A DNA stretch of 64,000 bases from NCBI GenBank assembly GCA_012959765.1, contig DUCO01000015.1:1-64000 (forward strand), written 5' to 3'. This document shows, piece by piece, positions 53,655 to 61,913 of the stretch. A model generated the notes under the pieces. It was not told the DNA's origin. It saw only the letters and a list, made by a program, of their open reading frames with translations, and ran no database searches. A program made the position numbers and the translations under genes. The stretch's first letter is position 1. Every line of letters starts with the position of its first letter. Source of the stretch: Dehalococcoidia bacterium. GTDB taxonomy: Bacteria; Chloroflexota; Dehalococcoidia; Lucifugimonadales; Lucifugimonadaceae.

Positions 53655-55418
53655 GTGGTAAGAAAGGTTGATGCCGGAGTTGCGCTCAACGCACAACGGA
53701 AAAATTTGCGACAGACCGATGAATATTCGGATCACGGTGTTAATTTGATGGCTAGTACCGAATTCTGCAGTCAGATCGAACAATTGCTTCTCGACAGCTC
53801 TGCGAGCTCGCAGGTGTGGGATGAGATTTCGAGCATCCTTAAAGAGAATGTTAAGTTCGATCGAATGGTCATCGCTTCTACCGATGTACCAAGAGCCTTA
53901 TTTTCTCCGTTTTTAATAGCTGGAATTTCGGTCCCAGATTGGGATACCAGCCCGCTACACCGTATGGCCGATAGCCTTATCGGTGAATCGGTGAAATCGA
54001 ATTCGCCAGTCATGTCGAACCATATTGTTTCGGTGTACACGAACCACACCGACGGCGACCTTGTAGGTATTCCTAACGCGTACTGGGCCTCGACACTCGG
54101 CATGCGTATAGTCAACGGCGGCGAAATCGTCGGCGCAATAGTGTTCCTCTCGCACACGCCAGACCTATATGGCCCCGACCAAGTAACGGAAATAGAAAAA
54201 ATCAGTCGGATCTTGGGGCCGTACCTGAGCCAGCAGTTTCTGCAAAAGGAAATTCTGAGGGCCACGGAGCATCAGTCCAATCTCGAATACCTGCTCCAAC
54301 ATTTCGACAATAGCCAGGATCCTTCGACCTTCTTCAACACGTTCTACTCGGTGTTTGCTTCAAGAGCATCACTGGTGCATGGAGCGCTGTTTGCCTACGA
54401 TAGATACTCGGATAAATACGTGCCAATAGCGAATGTTGACGGTATCGGTGATCCAGAAAATCCGACGCTTGAGCTAGGCACGCAGCTGGTAAATGAGCAC
54501 CGCCTGTCGGGTGAGTCAGTGCATCTCGCCTGCAAGCACAAGTCGGTCCCTGTATCTAGCGTGGGCACATCCCTAATGGAACTGGTAGGTCAATCGTCAG
54601 GTTTCAAGGAGCTGTGCCTTATACCGCTTACGGCAGGCACAAACCGCGTTGGTGCCTTGTTATTTGCGATGTCCGACTGCAACCCAAGCATGCTGGAACG
54701 GGTTCGAGATATTGAATCGGCCGGACCAATTGCGAGTGCGTTCCTCCAGCTTCATCAAACATCCCGTCAGTGGGATCGACAACAGCATATTTCTTCAGTG
54801 CTGCAATTTGCAGTTGAAAATTTGTGCGATGCACTGACCAGTGATCAGAAGCTAAGTGTGTTCGACGACACAATGATGAGAGCAATCGGTGCTTCTGAGT
54901 ACTCCATCGAGATAACTCATCGAATTACCGGAAAATCTTTCTACAGACACAGCAATCCACCCAAATCTTCGCCAGACGGCACTGCCTCGCATGATTCGGA
55001 ACACATAACTGTGAATTCCCGTTTGGGCGACGCATACGTTATCGATGTATCAGTAACTTTCGATTCAGGACTTGCCGGGCTATCAGCAAGCCATGAATTG
55101 CGGGCTGTAGTACGCGTTTGTGCCGTGATATTAGGCACCGCAATCGTTGTGGAATCGGAACTTACATTCGGTCTCCCGATTCAGCATGCCAACTTAGATA
55201 TCGCCGGTATCCAGGCCAATTCATTTGGGTTGACAGCCAGAGAGTCAGAAATTCTCAAGCATCTGACACGGGGCGCAACAAACGACGAAATCGCCATTCG
55301 TTGCGGTTTGGCAGTAGGCACGGTGAAAAACCGACTCGTTTCTATCTACAAAAAACTCGATGTGCGAACCCGGAATCAAGCGTCGTTGAAAGCTCTCGGA
55401 GCAGGCCCGAACGACTAA
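53655..55418 (+). CDS. LuxR-family transcriptional regulator with GAF-like sensor region
   Basis: The 587-residue product ends with a LuxR/NarL helix-turn-helix (LTARESEILKHLTRGATNDE ... GTVKNRLVSIYKKLDVRTRNQ, about 525-580). The preceding 500 residues look like two GAF-type sensor modules (motifs RMADSLIGESVKSNSPVMSN and LCLIPLTAGTNRVGALLFAM). There is no receiver domain. The GTG at 53655 is used; ATG at 53748 is an alternative. It is divergent from the importer operon, so control of that operon by a small ligand is likely (inference). Confidence 0.83.
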   Translation: MVRKVDAGVALNAQRKNLRQTDEYSDHGVNLMASTEFCSQIEQLLLDSSASSQVWDEISSILKENVKFDRMVIASTDVPRALFSPFLIAGISVPDWDTSPLHRMADSLIGESVKSNSPVMSNHIVSVYTNHTDGDLVGIPNAYWASTLGMRIVNGGEIVGAIVFLSHTPDLYGPDQVTEIEKISRILGPYLSQQFLQKEILRATEHQSNLEYLLQHFDNSQDPSTFFNTFYSVFASRASLVHGALFAYDRYSDKYVPIANVDGIGDPENPTLELGTQLVNEHRLSGESVHLACKHKSVPVSSVGTSLMELVGQSSGFKELCLIPLTAGTNRVGALLFAMSDCNPSMLERVRDIESAGPIASAFLQLHQTSRQWDRQQHISSVLQFAVENLCDALTSDQKLSVFDDTMMRAIGASEYSIEITHRITGKSFYRHSNPPKSSPDGTASHDSEHITVNSRLGDAYVIDVSVTFDSGLAGLSASHELRAVVRVCAVILGTAIVVESELTFGLPIQHANLDIAGIQANSFGLTARESEILKHLTRGATNDEIAIRCGLAVGTVKNRLVSIYKKLDVRTRNQASLKALGAGPND

Positions 55419-55560
55419 TCATTTGAATTGTTGTTTCGCCGCTTCGAATCGTTAGCTGAATCAACCACATAGAATGTCCCAATCTGACACTGATACAGCA
55501 TTCATTCATGGGAGTTTGGCTCAAATTGTCCACTTCAAACTTGCAGAATGTAGTCTCAGT

Positions 55561-56448
55561 ATGAACATCACGTCCAAGCTTGTTAAGCGCTTGATCGCTG
55601 AACAATTCCCTTGCTGGACGGCTCTCACCGTCACAGAAGTTCTACCCAATGGATGGGACAACAGAACATTTCGCCTCGGTGATGAAATGTCAGTGCGACT
55701 CCCAAGTGCTGAGCGATACATTCATCAGGTCCAAAAAGAACACTATTGGCTGCGGAAATTAGCGCCATTTCTTCCACTGCCTATACCCAATACAATTGCA
55801 ATCGGTGAACCGGCCTCGGGCTATCCATGGCAGTGGTCAGTCAACGGCTGGATCGAGGGAGAAACTGCCGCAGCCGGACACATCGCACATCTTCCACAAT
55901 TCGCACGATCACTCGCCAAATTCCTGATGGCACTACAGCAAATCGACTCGACTAATGCTCCAGTCCCGGGGCCGGGCAAACGAGGTGGTGATCTTGCATT
56001 CTATGATGATGAAACCCGTCAGGCAATTGAACTCCTTAGGCGAGGTAGGCGAAGCGATGATCTTGATACCAAAGCAATCACGAACGTCTGGAATACCGCC
56101 CTCGAATCAAAATGGACAACCTTCCCGATTTGGATCCATGGTGATATCAGCCTAGGGAACTTGCTCGTAGAAAATGGTGAACTATCTGCAGTAATCGACT
56201 TTGGTGGAATCTGTGTCGGCGATCCTGCGTGCGATCTCGCAATCGCATGGACAGCCTTCAGTGGCGAAAGCAGAGAAGCGTTTCGCGATGCCCTTAACCT
56301 TGACGATGCGACGTGGGCACGAGCCCGCGGCTGGACTTTATGGAAAGCCTTAATAACCTACACCGGATTATCCGAAACCAACACTATCGAGGCGCAAACA
56401 TCCTACCGAACAATCACTCGTATCCTGGCAGAGCATAGTCAGATTTAG
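55561..56448 (+). CDS. Aminoglycoside phosphotransferase (APH)-family kinase
   Basis: This 295-residue small-molecule kinase has the catalytic loop HGDISLGNLLV (193-203, D195 and N200) and the metal-binding VIDFGGICVGDP (D213). The N-terminal lobe has WDNRTFRLGDEMSVRLP, where R46 takes the place of the usual ATP-binding lysine. The ATG at 55561 begins the family homology; an upstream in-frame ATG at 55474 has no ribosome site. It probably phosphorylates an amino-sugar, homoserine-like or antibiotic substrate. It lies 142 bp after the LuxR gene. Confidence 0.85.
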   Translation: MNITSKLVKRLIAEQFPCWTALTVTEVLPNGWDNRTFRLGDEMSVRLPSAERYIHQVQKEHYWLRKLAPFLPLPIPNTIAIGEPASGYPWQWSVNGWIEGETAAAGHIAHLPQFARSLAKFLMALQQIDSTNAPVPGPGKRGGDLAFYDDETRQAIELLRRGRRSDDLDTKAITNVWNTALESKWTTFPIWIHGDISLGNLLVENGELSAVIDFGGICVGDPACDLAIAWTAFSGESREAFRDALNLDDATWARARGWTLWKALITYTGLSETNTIEAQTSYRTITRILAEHSQI

Positions 56449-57009
56449 TGCACATTCGGTGCCTGACTACAGAGGAACGACACTAAAGCTGAGCTTCAAA
56501 ATCGCCTTGATGCGCTCGACCCAAATCGTGTCGCTGAACTCGAAGAAGCCAAACCCTGCTGCCAGCCATAATCAACATGCTGGATTGATCTGAAACATGG
56601 GCCCGCGGCCATTGATAAATACTGGCAGTTTGAACTTCTTCATACCAGGTGGAGTACCACCGAATTCTGATAACCCAGAGGTTGATGAGTTAGCAATGTT
56701 GTGGCCATTAGCACCGCCTGATTGGTGGATTGGCGATACGGTGAGATTCGAAGACCGAGCATGGCCACGACGGATGCTGACCGAAGTTCTCGACCGGCTG
56801 CGACCATCGTGGTCAAAGGCGATGATGTTTCGCTCGAAGGACGCTGCCAATCTCGATTCCGTTCGATCCAAATGACGCTCTCTCAATCTCCCATTGCCCG
56901 TCTCGTGATCCGCGGGAGTTGAGTCGCGTAGAGGGAATACCAATCGTGCTTCAAATCGAATTGTGATTCCTAACCATTCAAAACGAACTGACTTTGAAGG
57001 TTTTTTTAC
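56449..57009. other. Unassigned region, possible gene remnant
   Basis: About 560 bp with no convincing gene. A plus-strand frame at 56597-56875 (92 codons; NPEVDELAMLWPLAPPDWWI) and overlapping frames on the other strand have no recognised family and no ribosome site. The mixture of short frames suggests degraded coding DNA at the right edge of the repeat-free block. Confidence 0.4.
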
Positions 57010-57041
57010 AGGGCGTGGCGCAGTGGTAGCGCACCCGTTTT
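57010..57041 (+). pseudogene. 5' part of a tRNA-Pro(TGG)-like gene
   Basis: AGGGCGTGGCGCAGTGGTAG, then CGCACCCGTTTTGGGG, reproduces the acceptor 5' strand, D arm, 5' anticodon strand and anticodon loop (TTTGGGG, UGG) of a bacterial tRNA-Pro. The 3' anticodon strand and T arm are not recognisable downstream, and no matching 3' acceptor strand follows. It is therefore a tRNA fragment rather than a functional gene. Confidence 0.6.
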
Positions 57042-57124
57042 GGGGGTTGGCACAACATGTGAATAACGTGTGCCCACGGTGTGCAATCAAAAAATGCGCG
57101 CCCGGCACCCACAACACCTCGACC

Positions 57125-57249
57125 CAGCCAAGTCATCTCAAACTCAGAAAAAGTCACCCGTGACCTGTCATCCTGAACTTGATTCAGGATCCATCCCAAC
57201 CCACAAACAACCCAACACCTCAAACGCAAGAAAAAGTGCCACTGCTACC
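57125..57249 (+). repeat. Repeat block C-B-C
   Basis: C hairpin GTCACCCGTGAC is at 57151-57162, B at 57166-57192, and a second C at 57213-57249 (AAAAAGTGCCACTGCTACC, degraded arm). The TAA of the leftward bicupin gene follows at once. This is the first block to the right of the repeat-free region. Confidence 0.83.
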
Positions 57250-57990
57250 TTAGTCGACGTCGATACGCGGCGGCGGATTCAGCACCGGGTGAATCGCCAG
57301 CAACCTCGCCGACGTCGAAGAAGCGTTGTAAATCCCGTGCCGAATTCCAACCTCGCACGTAAAGCAATCGCCAGCACTCAGCAAAACGTTATTCTCGTCC
57401 GCATACACAGCGTTCAACTCACCCTCGAGACAGAACATCGACTCCTCGTGACCGGGGTGATAGTGATTCGGAGCAATTGAACCCGGCTCGAAAATCAACT
57501 CGCTCAAATAAAGTGAAGCAGCACCCAGAAAAACGCCCACCATATCGAAGCGAGAAACACCCGCCATAAACTCGTACGGCTCGTTATCGCTGCGCACAAA
57601 AACCGTCGCACCCGGATCTCCATCCGTGTACGCAACATCGTCCAACGCCTCACGCTCAGGATCAGCAGTCGGGTAAATCGTAATCAACCGAGCAGGAGAA
57701 TCGCCGACGTTCTCCAAACCATGCCCAATCCCCTTCGGAGCCAGAACACAATCGCCAGTTGAAGCCCGGAATCGGGAAGACCCAATCCTGAACTCCATCT
57801 CACCCTCAACAACGAAAATCGCCTCTTCCGTGTTCGGGTGAAGGTGATAGCCCGACTTCACACCCGGCTGCACCGTCAAATCGCCAACCGTCGCCATCGA
57901 CGCCCCCGTAGAAGCACCCGCCATCATCAAAGAACTCATACCCTCCATCGCAGAGGATTCTTTCTGGTCGGCCCGTCGCAGAATTGTCAT
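57250..57990 (-). CDS. Bicupin protein
   Basis: This 246-residue protein has two tandem cupin barrels. The N-terminal barrel shows SGYHLHPNTEEAIFVVEGE and a late LAPKGIGHG, giving the 3-His/1-Glu metal set. The C-terminal barrel shows NHYHPGHEESMFCLEGE and IRHGIYN. The ATG at 57990 is preferred; upstream in-frame residues are hydrophobic and atypical. Likely roles are isomerase, lyase or ligand sensing in sugar-acid catabolism. It ends the leftward gene series beginning at RraA. Confidence 0.85.
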   Translation of the reverse strand: MTILRRADQKESSAMEGMSSLMMAGASTGASMATVGDLTVQPGVKSGYHLHPNTEEAIFVVEGEMEFRIGSSRFRASTGDCVLAPKGIGHGLENVGDSPARLITIYPTADPEREALDDVAYTDGDPGATVFVRSDNEPYEFMAGVSRFDMVGVFLGAASLYLSELIFEPGSIAPNHYHPGHEESMFCLEGELNAVYADENNVLLSAGDCFTCEVGIRHGIYNASSTSARLLAIHPVLNPPPRIDVD

Positions 57991-58113
57991 ACCAGCTACT
58001 TTCCACAGCCCGAATTGCCACAACAAAACCAACAGCAATTCAAGCCAATAAATTGAATTCGAGAGGCGATAGTCTACAAGGGAAGTCCCAGCAATGCCGA
58101 TCGCCGAAGATCG

Positions 58114-58830
58114 CTAGCTATTCAAGAACGGATGCACCACGCACAACCTGGCTACTTCATCGCCCTGATTGGCAAACCCATACGCCTCGCCAGCCGGGAT
58201 CCCAGCCCCATCGTCCGTCGCCAGCGAATACTTGTTCTCGGCAACCGAAACAACCGAACTCGAAACCACGAACAAAGCAGTCTCTGCATCCTGAGTTTCA
58301 ACTGGCATCACAGCACCCGGCTGAATGTCGACAAAATAGGTGTAAGTCGACTTCGCACCAGAGAAATCACCCGACAACTCAATTCTGTCGACGCCCTCAA
58401 CACCCACCGCATAAGGCATCCGCCTCGACTCAGCGCGAATTATCGCCGGATGCTCGTCCGCATCTTCCAATTCAGGATCGTCGATATGAACGGTCTCAGG
58501 TGAAGTGAGCGGAAAAGCAGTAATCATCCGCCCGATCTTGTCACTCCGATTCTGAAACGCATGCCCAATCCCCGGAGCAGCAGTAACCGTATCGCCCGGA
58601 TACACCGTCACACGCTTACCATCCACCCAGCACTCAAGCTCGCCCTCAAGCATGATCTGAGTCTCCTCAGCACCACCCGTGTGATAGTGATGCGGCACAC
58701 CGTGACCCGGCAAATACGAAAGATCGCCAACGTGCAAACTAGTGTGCCCAAAATCAGCACCGATAATAGCAAACCGAGGACACCCCGGATACCGATCCAC
58801 AGCCTCCTGCTCCGACCTACGAATAATCAA
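58114..58830 (-). CDS. Bicupin protein with a degenerate second barrel
   Basis: The N-terminal cupin of this 238-residue protein is intact (PHHYHTGGAEETQIMLEGE; AAPGIGHAF). In the second barrel the corresponding segment is VMPVETQDAETALFVV, with no histidines, so it probably lacks metal and is structural. It lies 114 bp downstream of the divergent COG3964 amidohydrolase and 124 bp upstream of the other bicupin. Confidence 0.82.
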   Translation of the reverse strand: MIIRRSEQEAVDRYPGCPRFAIIGADFGHTSLHVGDLSYLPGHGVPHHYHTGGAEETQIMLEGELECWVDGKRVTVYPGDTVTAAPGIGHAFQNRSDKIGRMITAFPLTSPETVHIDDPELEDADEHPAIIRAESRRMPYAVGVEGVDRIELSGDFSGAKSTYTYFVDIQPGAVMPVETQDAETALFVVSSSVVSVAENKYSLATDDGAGIPAGEAYGFANQGDEVARLCVVHPFLNS

Positions 58831-58877
58831 CTCTCAAATTCCTTCTTTATATTCTTCAACGAACCGATATCGCAAAC

Positions 58878-58972
58878 TGTCATCCTGAACTTGATTCAGG
58901 ATCCATGCCAACCCGCAAACAACCTAACACCCCAACCAACACCTCAAAGGCCAGAAATAGTGGCAATGCCAC
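58878..58972 (+). repeat. B-C repeat block overlapping a coding end
   Basis: B is at 58878-58904, and C at 58934-58972 with hairpin GTGGCAATGCCAC (58960-58972). The last codons of the leftward amidohydrolase-like gene (GGGIATISGL) are read through this repeat, so the element supplied the present C-terminus. Confidence 0.85.
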
Positions 58973-60086
58973 CACCCTTCACCACGTCCATAGCTCGCCA
59001 TCGGATCTCGCTGCGAACTTCACCACGACCATCCACCATTTCTTCAACAACATCCCCAGCCCTCACAACACAAAAATCAGCAGCAGCACCCACCTCCAAC
59101 CGCCCAATCTCATCGCCCAAACCAAGCACCCGCGCCGGCACCGAAGTCACCAACGGCCAACACTCGTCAGCCATCATCCCAACAGCGATCATCTTCGAAA
59201 CGACATGCGGCATATCGTGATCCGGCTCCTCCACAAAATGATGCCGATAATAATCCGTAGAAATCGTGTCAGGCACAAACCCCTCAGCAACCGCCACCTC
59301 AGCCACATCGAACCCGAACGCCGTGGCACCATCGCCAACATCGAACAACACACCCCGCTCACGAGCCTCCCACACGAAATCGAGTACCCGGCCGTCCTCA
59401 ACAATGGCCCCATCGCCCGAGTAAAAGCAGTACGTCATCAAATCGCCCGGCCTCAATAATTCAAGCTGAGCCGAAAGAGGAACATCCGCATTCTTAGTCG
59501 CCCCGAAAATCACCGGCTTACCCGACTCCTCAGCAGCACGAATCCCCCTTCGCATCACCTCAAGCGGATCAACCCCCTCGCCGCGAATCAAAGCGATATT
59601 CAGCGAAATGCCCCACACATGCGAACCACCCCGCTCGATCGCCGCAACACACTCATCAACACTCGCTTCGTCCAGACTAAAAAAGCGACCATCAGGGTTC
59701 GATTCGCCCTCCGCACAAAAGTTAATCGCTAACTTCACACGGGTACGAGCCGACTCGATCGTCTCTTCTATATACCGATCCATATTCAGCGCCCCGGCAT
59801 CACCCTGCGAAAGCACAGTAGTCGAACCCCGAGGCAACAGGCACGTATCCGAATCAATCCCAAACTTCGAACCCGAAAGCGCCGGGTGAGCATGCAAATC
59901 CACCATCCCCGGAAGCAACACACCCTCATCAACAACAATCGTCTCCCGGGCAGTCGGAACCTCGCCACCAATATCACCCGACTCCACAAAAGCAATCAAT
60001 CCATCCCGCACACCAATCACACCCGCACCATCCAACCCGGTAGCAGGACAAACCATCCGCGAAGCAGAAATCACCAAATCCAACAT
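58944..60086 (-). CDS. COG3964-like amidohydrolase paralogue with a depleted metal site
   Basis: Alignment by eye to the paralogue at 25828 is good over the whole barrel. HxH is kept (H65, H67 in VDLHAHP) and so is the catalytic Asp (D278 in STDYY). But the carboxylated Lys becomes S161 (WGISLNI), the first metal His becomes Y219 (MTYCFY) and the second becomes D252 (FDVGDGAT). A binuclear centre as in the other copies is therefore unlikely. It overlaps the dehydrogenase stop (TAATG), so it is expressed in that operon. It may be a mononuclear enzyme or a binding protein. Confidence 0.87.
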   Translation of the reverse strand: MLDLVISASRMVCPATGLDGAGVIGVRDGLIAFVESGDIGGEVPTARETIVVDEGVLLPGMVDLHAHPALSGSKFGIDSDTCLLPRGSTTVLSQGDAGALNMDRYIEETIESARTRVKLAINFCAEGESNPDGRFFSLDEASVDECVAAIERGGSHVWGISLNIALIRGEGVDPLEVMRRGIRAAEESGKPVIFGATKNADVPLSAQLELLRPGDLMTYCFYSGDGAIVEDGRVLDFVWEARERGVLFDVGDGATAFGFDVAEVAVAEGFVPDTISTDYYRHHFVEEPDHDMPHVVSKMIAVGMMADECWPLVTSVPARVLGLGDEIGRLEVGAAADFCVVRAGDVVEEMVDGRGEVRSEIRWRAMDVVKGGGIATISGL

Positions 60087-61162
60087 TAGTTATTAGGCCT
60101 CACCATCACCCGAATCGCCCCCGACTCCCTCTTATCGTCAGCCGTAGCAAACGCCACCCCAATCTCATCCAGCGAAAAATGATGCGTGACGATAGGATCT
60201 GGATTCAGTCGACCCGACGCCAACAACCCAAGCGAAGTCGCAAACTCCGACTCACCCTTCCAGCTCGAAAAACTGTTCGACCAGCCGATAGTCACCTCAC
60301 GCTCCATCGCCAAAACGGGGTCAATCGTCTGGGGCTTCGTGAACAGCCCGATCACCGAAACAGCACCACCGCGCCGAGTCATCTCAACCGCCTGCTGAAT
60401 CAGCTGACTCTGCCCACCAACCGTCTCGAACGTAACCACTGCACCCTCGCCTCCAGTAGCAGCCAAAACAGCCTCCACCGGATCCGACCCAGAAGCAATA
60501 ACAACGCCAACATCAGCCGCACCCGACGCAACAGCAACCTCCACCGGCTGCTCTCGAGTCCCAATTAAAATCACCTTGCTCGCCCCACGAGCCTTCAACA
60601 CCTGACCCAACGTCAACGCAATCGCACCCGCCCCAATAATCGCAACGTTCTGGCCCGAAACATCCGGAACACGGTTCATCGCATGAACCCCGCACGAATA
60701 GCAATCCACCAGCGCAGCAGCATCAAAAGAAACATCGTCAGGCAAAACCGTCACGTTCTCGGCTACGCAAACGTCGTACTGCGAAAAGCCGTGACTCGAT
60801 TGCTTCGCCCCGTGCCTAACACCCCGTTCCAGACATATGTGGTACTGACCGTCCTTGCACAACCGGCACACACCACACCCAAGCAAATGCTCTGCCTCAA
60901 TGCCCACCCGCTGGCCGATCTCTAGACCCGTCACGCCCTCACCCAATCCGGCAATAACACCCGAAAGCTCATGACCCTGCTGCCACGGAACGTCTTCACG
61001 AGTCCGATGCCCCCGGTAATTGTGCAAATCACTCCCGCAAACACCAGCCGACATCACCTTAAACAACACCTCGTCGGCACCCGGCGAAGGAATCTCTTCC
61101 TCAACAACCCGAATGTCTTCCCCACCATAAAAATAAGCAGTCTTCATCATCGCCAAAACCAA
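60086..61162 (-). CDS. Zinc-dependent medium-chain alcohol/polyol dehydrogenase
   Basis: This 358-residue MDR enzyme has catalytic zinc ligands C42 (GVCGSD) and H64-E65 (QGHELSG), structural zinc C96, C99, C102 and C110 (GCGVCRLCKDGQYHIC) and the nucleotide site GAGAIALTLG. It resembles sorbitol/threonine dehydrogenases. The TTG at 61162 is supported by AGGAG 4 nt upstream; the nearby ATG at 61147 is the alternative. Its stop overlaps the next start by one base. It would oxidise a polyol or hydroxy acid. Confidence 0.92.
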   Translation of the reverse strand: MVLAMMKTAYFYGGEDIRVVEEEIPSPGADEVLFKVMSAGVCGSDLHNYRGHRTREDVPWQQGHELSGVIAGLGEGVTGLEIGQRVGIEAEHLLGCGVCRLCKDGQYHICLERGVRHGAKQSSHGFSQYDVCVAENVTVLPDDVSFDAAALVDCYSCGVHAMNRVPDVSGQNVAIIGAGAIALTLGQVLKARGASKVILIGTREQPVEVAVASGAADVGVVIASGSDPVEAVLAATGGEGAVVTFETVGGQSQLIQQAVEMTRRGGAVSVIGLFTKPQTIDPVLAMEREVTIGWSNSFSSWKGESEFATSLGLLASGRLNPDPIVTHHFSLDEIGVAFATADDKRESGAIRVMVRPNN

Positions 61163-61205
61163 ACAACTCCTAATTTCAAGTCAACCAGCAGTCAATACCA
61201 CAACA

Positions 61206-61403
61206 CTGTCATCCTGATGAAAATCAGGATCTGTGCCAACGAGCCAACAACTCAACACCCCAACCAGCACCGTCCATCTGTCATTACGAGGAGGCACTTA
61301 GCCTGCCCTGAGCGCAGTCGAATGGGTGGCAATCACGCCAGACCCACCAACAACCTCACGCCTCAGACATCACCCGAAAGGCAAGAAAAAGTGGCCTAGC
61401 CAC
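61206..61403 (+). repeat. Repeat cluster B, G with an inserted unit, C
   Basis: B is at 61206-61232. A G module (GTCATTACGAGGAG...GGTGGCAATCACG) at 61278-61338 is interrupted by CCTGCCCTGAGCGCAGTCGA. C ends with hairpin GTGGCCTAGCCAC (61391-61403), five bases from the stop of the leftward TM1367-like gene. Confidence 0.83.
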
Positions 61404-61408
61404 GCCAC

Positions 61409-61783
61409 TCACCGTTCAACAACAATCTCCGCACCGTCCGCCACCTGCGCAAACACCCTCGGATCGCCATCAATCAAGCCCATAACATTCACAGTTGAAG
61501 CAGGACGAATCTCACCCGGCGCGCTCATCGGAGTCGGACCCCAGAACAAACACAACGCCTTACCCGGAGGCCAGTAAGCAACCGCCCCCATCTCAACCGT
61601 CTCGACCGCGTCCTCGACCTCATCCGCACTCACCGGAATCGAAAAGTAAATCTCATCGCCCCAAGTCTGAGCAACCCCCGTAATCGGCAAAGCATCCCAC
61701 AACAAATCCGCCGTCGACGAATCATTCAAACTAGCCGTAACAACCAACCCATCAACAGAAATCTGCACAACCCGATCACTCAT
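61409..61783 (-). CDS. Cyclophilin-like TM1367-family protein
   Basis: The 124-residue product matches the TM1367-like cyclophilin-fold family (PF04126): WDALPITGVAQTWGDEIYFS, MGAVAYWPPGKALCLFWGPT and ASTVNVMG. The fold resembles peptidyl-prolyl isomerases, but the family's function is not established. The ATG at 61783 is used, with GGAG 9 nt upstream. It sits between the RraA-like and dehydrogenase genes in the same direction, so it may belong to that catabolic unit. Confidence 0.86.
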   Translation of the reverse strand: MSDRVVQISVDGLVVTASLNDSSTADLLWDALPITGVAQTWGDEIYFSIPVSADEVEDAVETVEMGAVAYWPPGKALCLFWGPTPMSAPGEIRPASTVNVMGLIDGDPRVFAQVADGAEIVVER

Positions 61784-61807
61784 AAGCACTCACTCCATTC
61801 GAACCAT

Positions 61808-61913
61808 CTGTCATTGCGAGGAGGCCCTGCGACGTGGCAATCACCGACCAACACCCCAGCCGCCAACCTTCTCAGCCAACCCTCCACACACCCAGAAAAA
61901 GTCGCCTAGCGAC
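61808..61913 (+). repeat. Repeat block G-C
   Basis: G (GTCATTGCGAGGAG...GCGACGTGGCAATCACC) is at 61808-61844. The C hairpin GTCGC-CTA-GCGAC is at 61901-61913, abutting the TAG of the RraA-like gene; the leftward T-tract is TTTTTC. The stem differs from GTGGC/GCCAC by compensatory changes. Confidence 0.86.

Noticed and set aside
56572-57117. 181-codon minus-strand open frame
   Set aside because: It crosses the tRNA-Pro fragment and a repeat, has no family similarity that I recognise and no good start; treated as degraded sequence.
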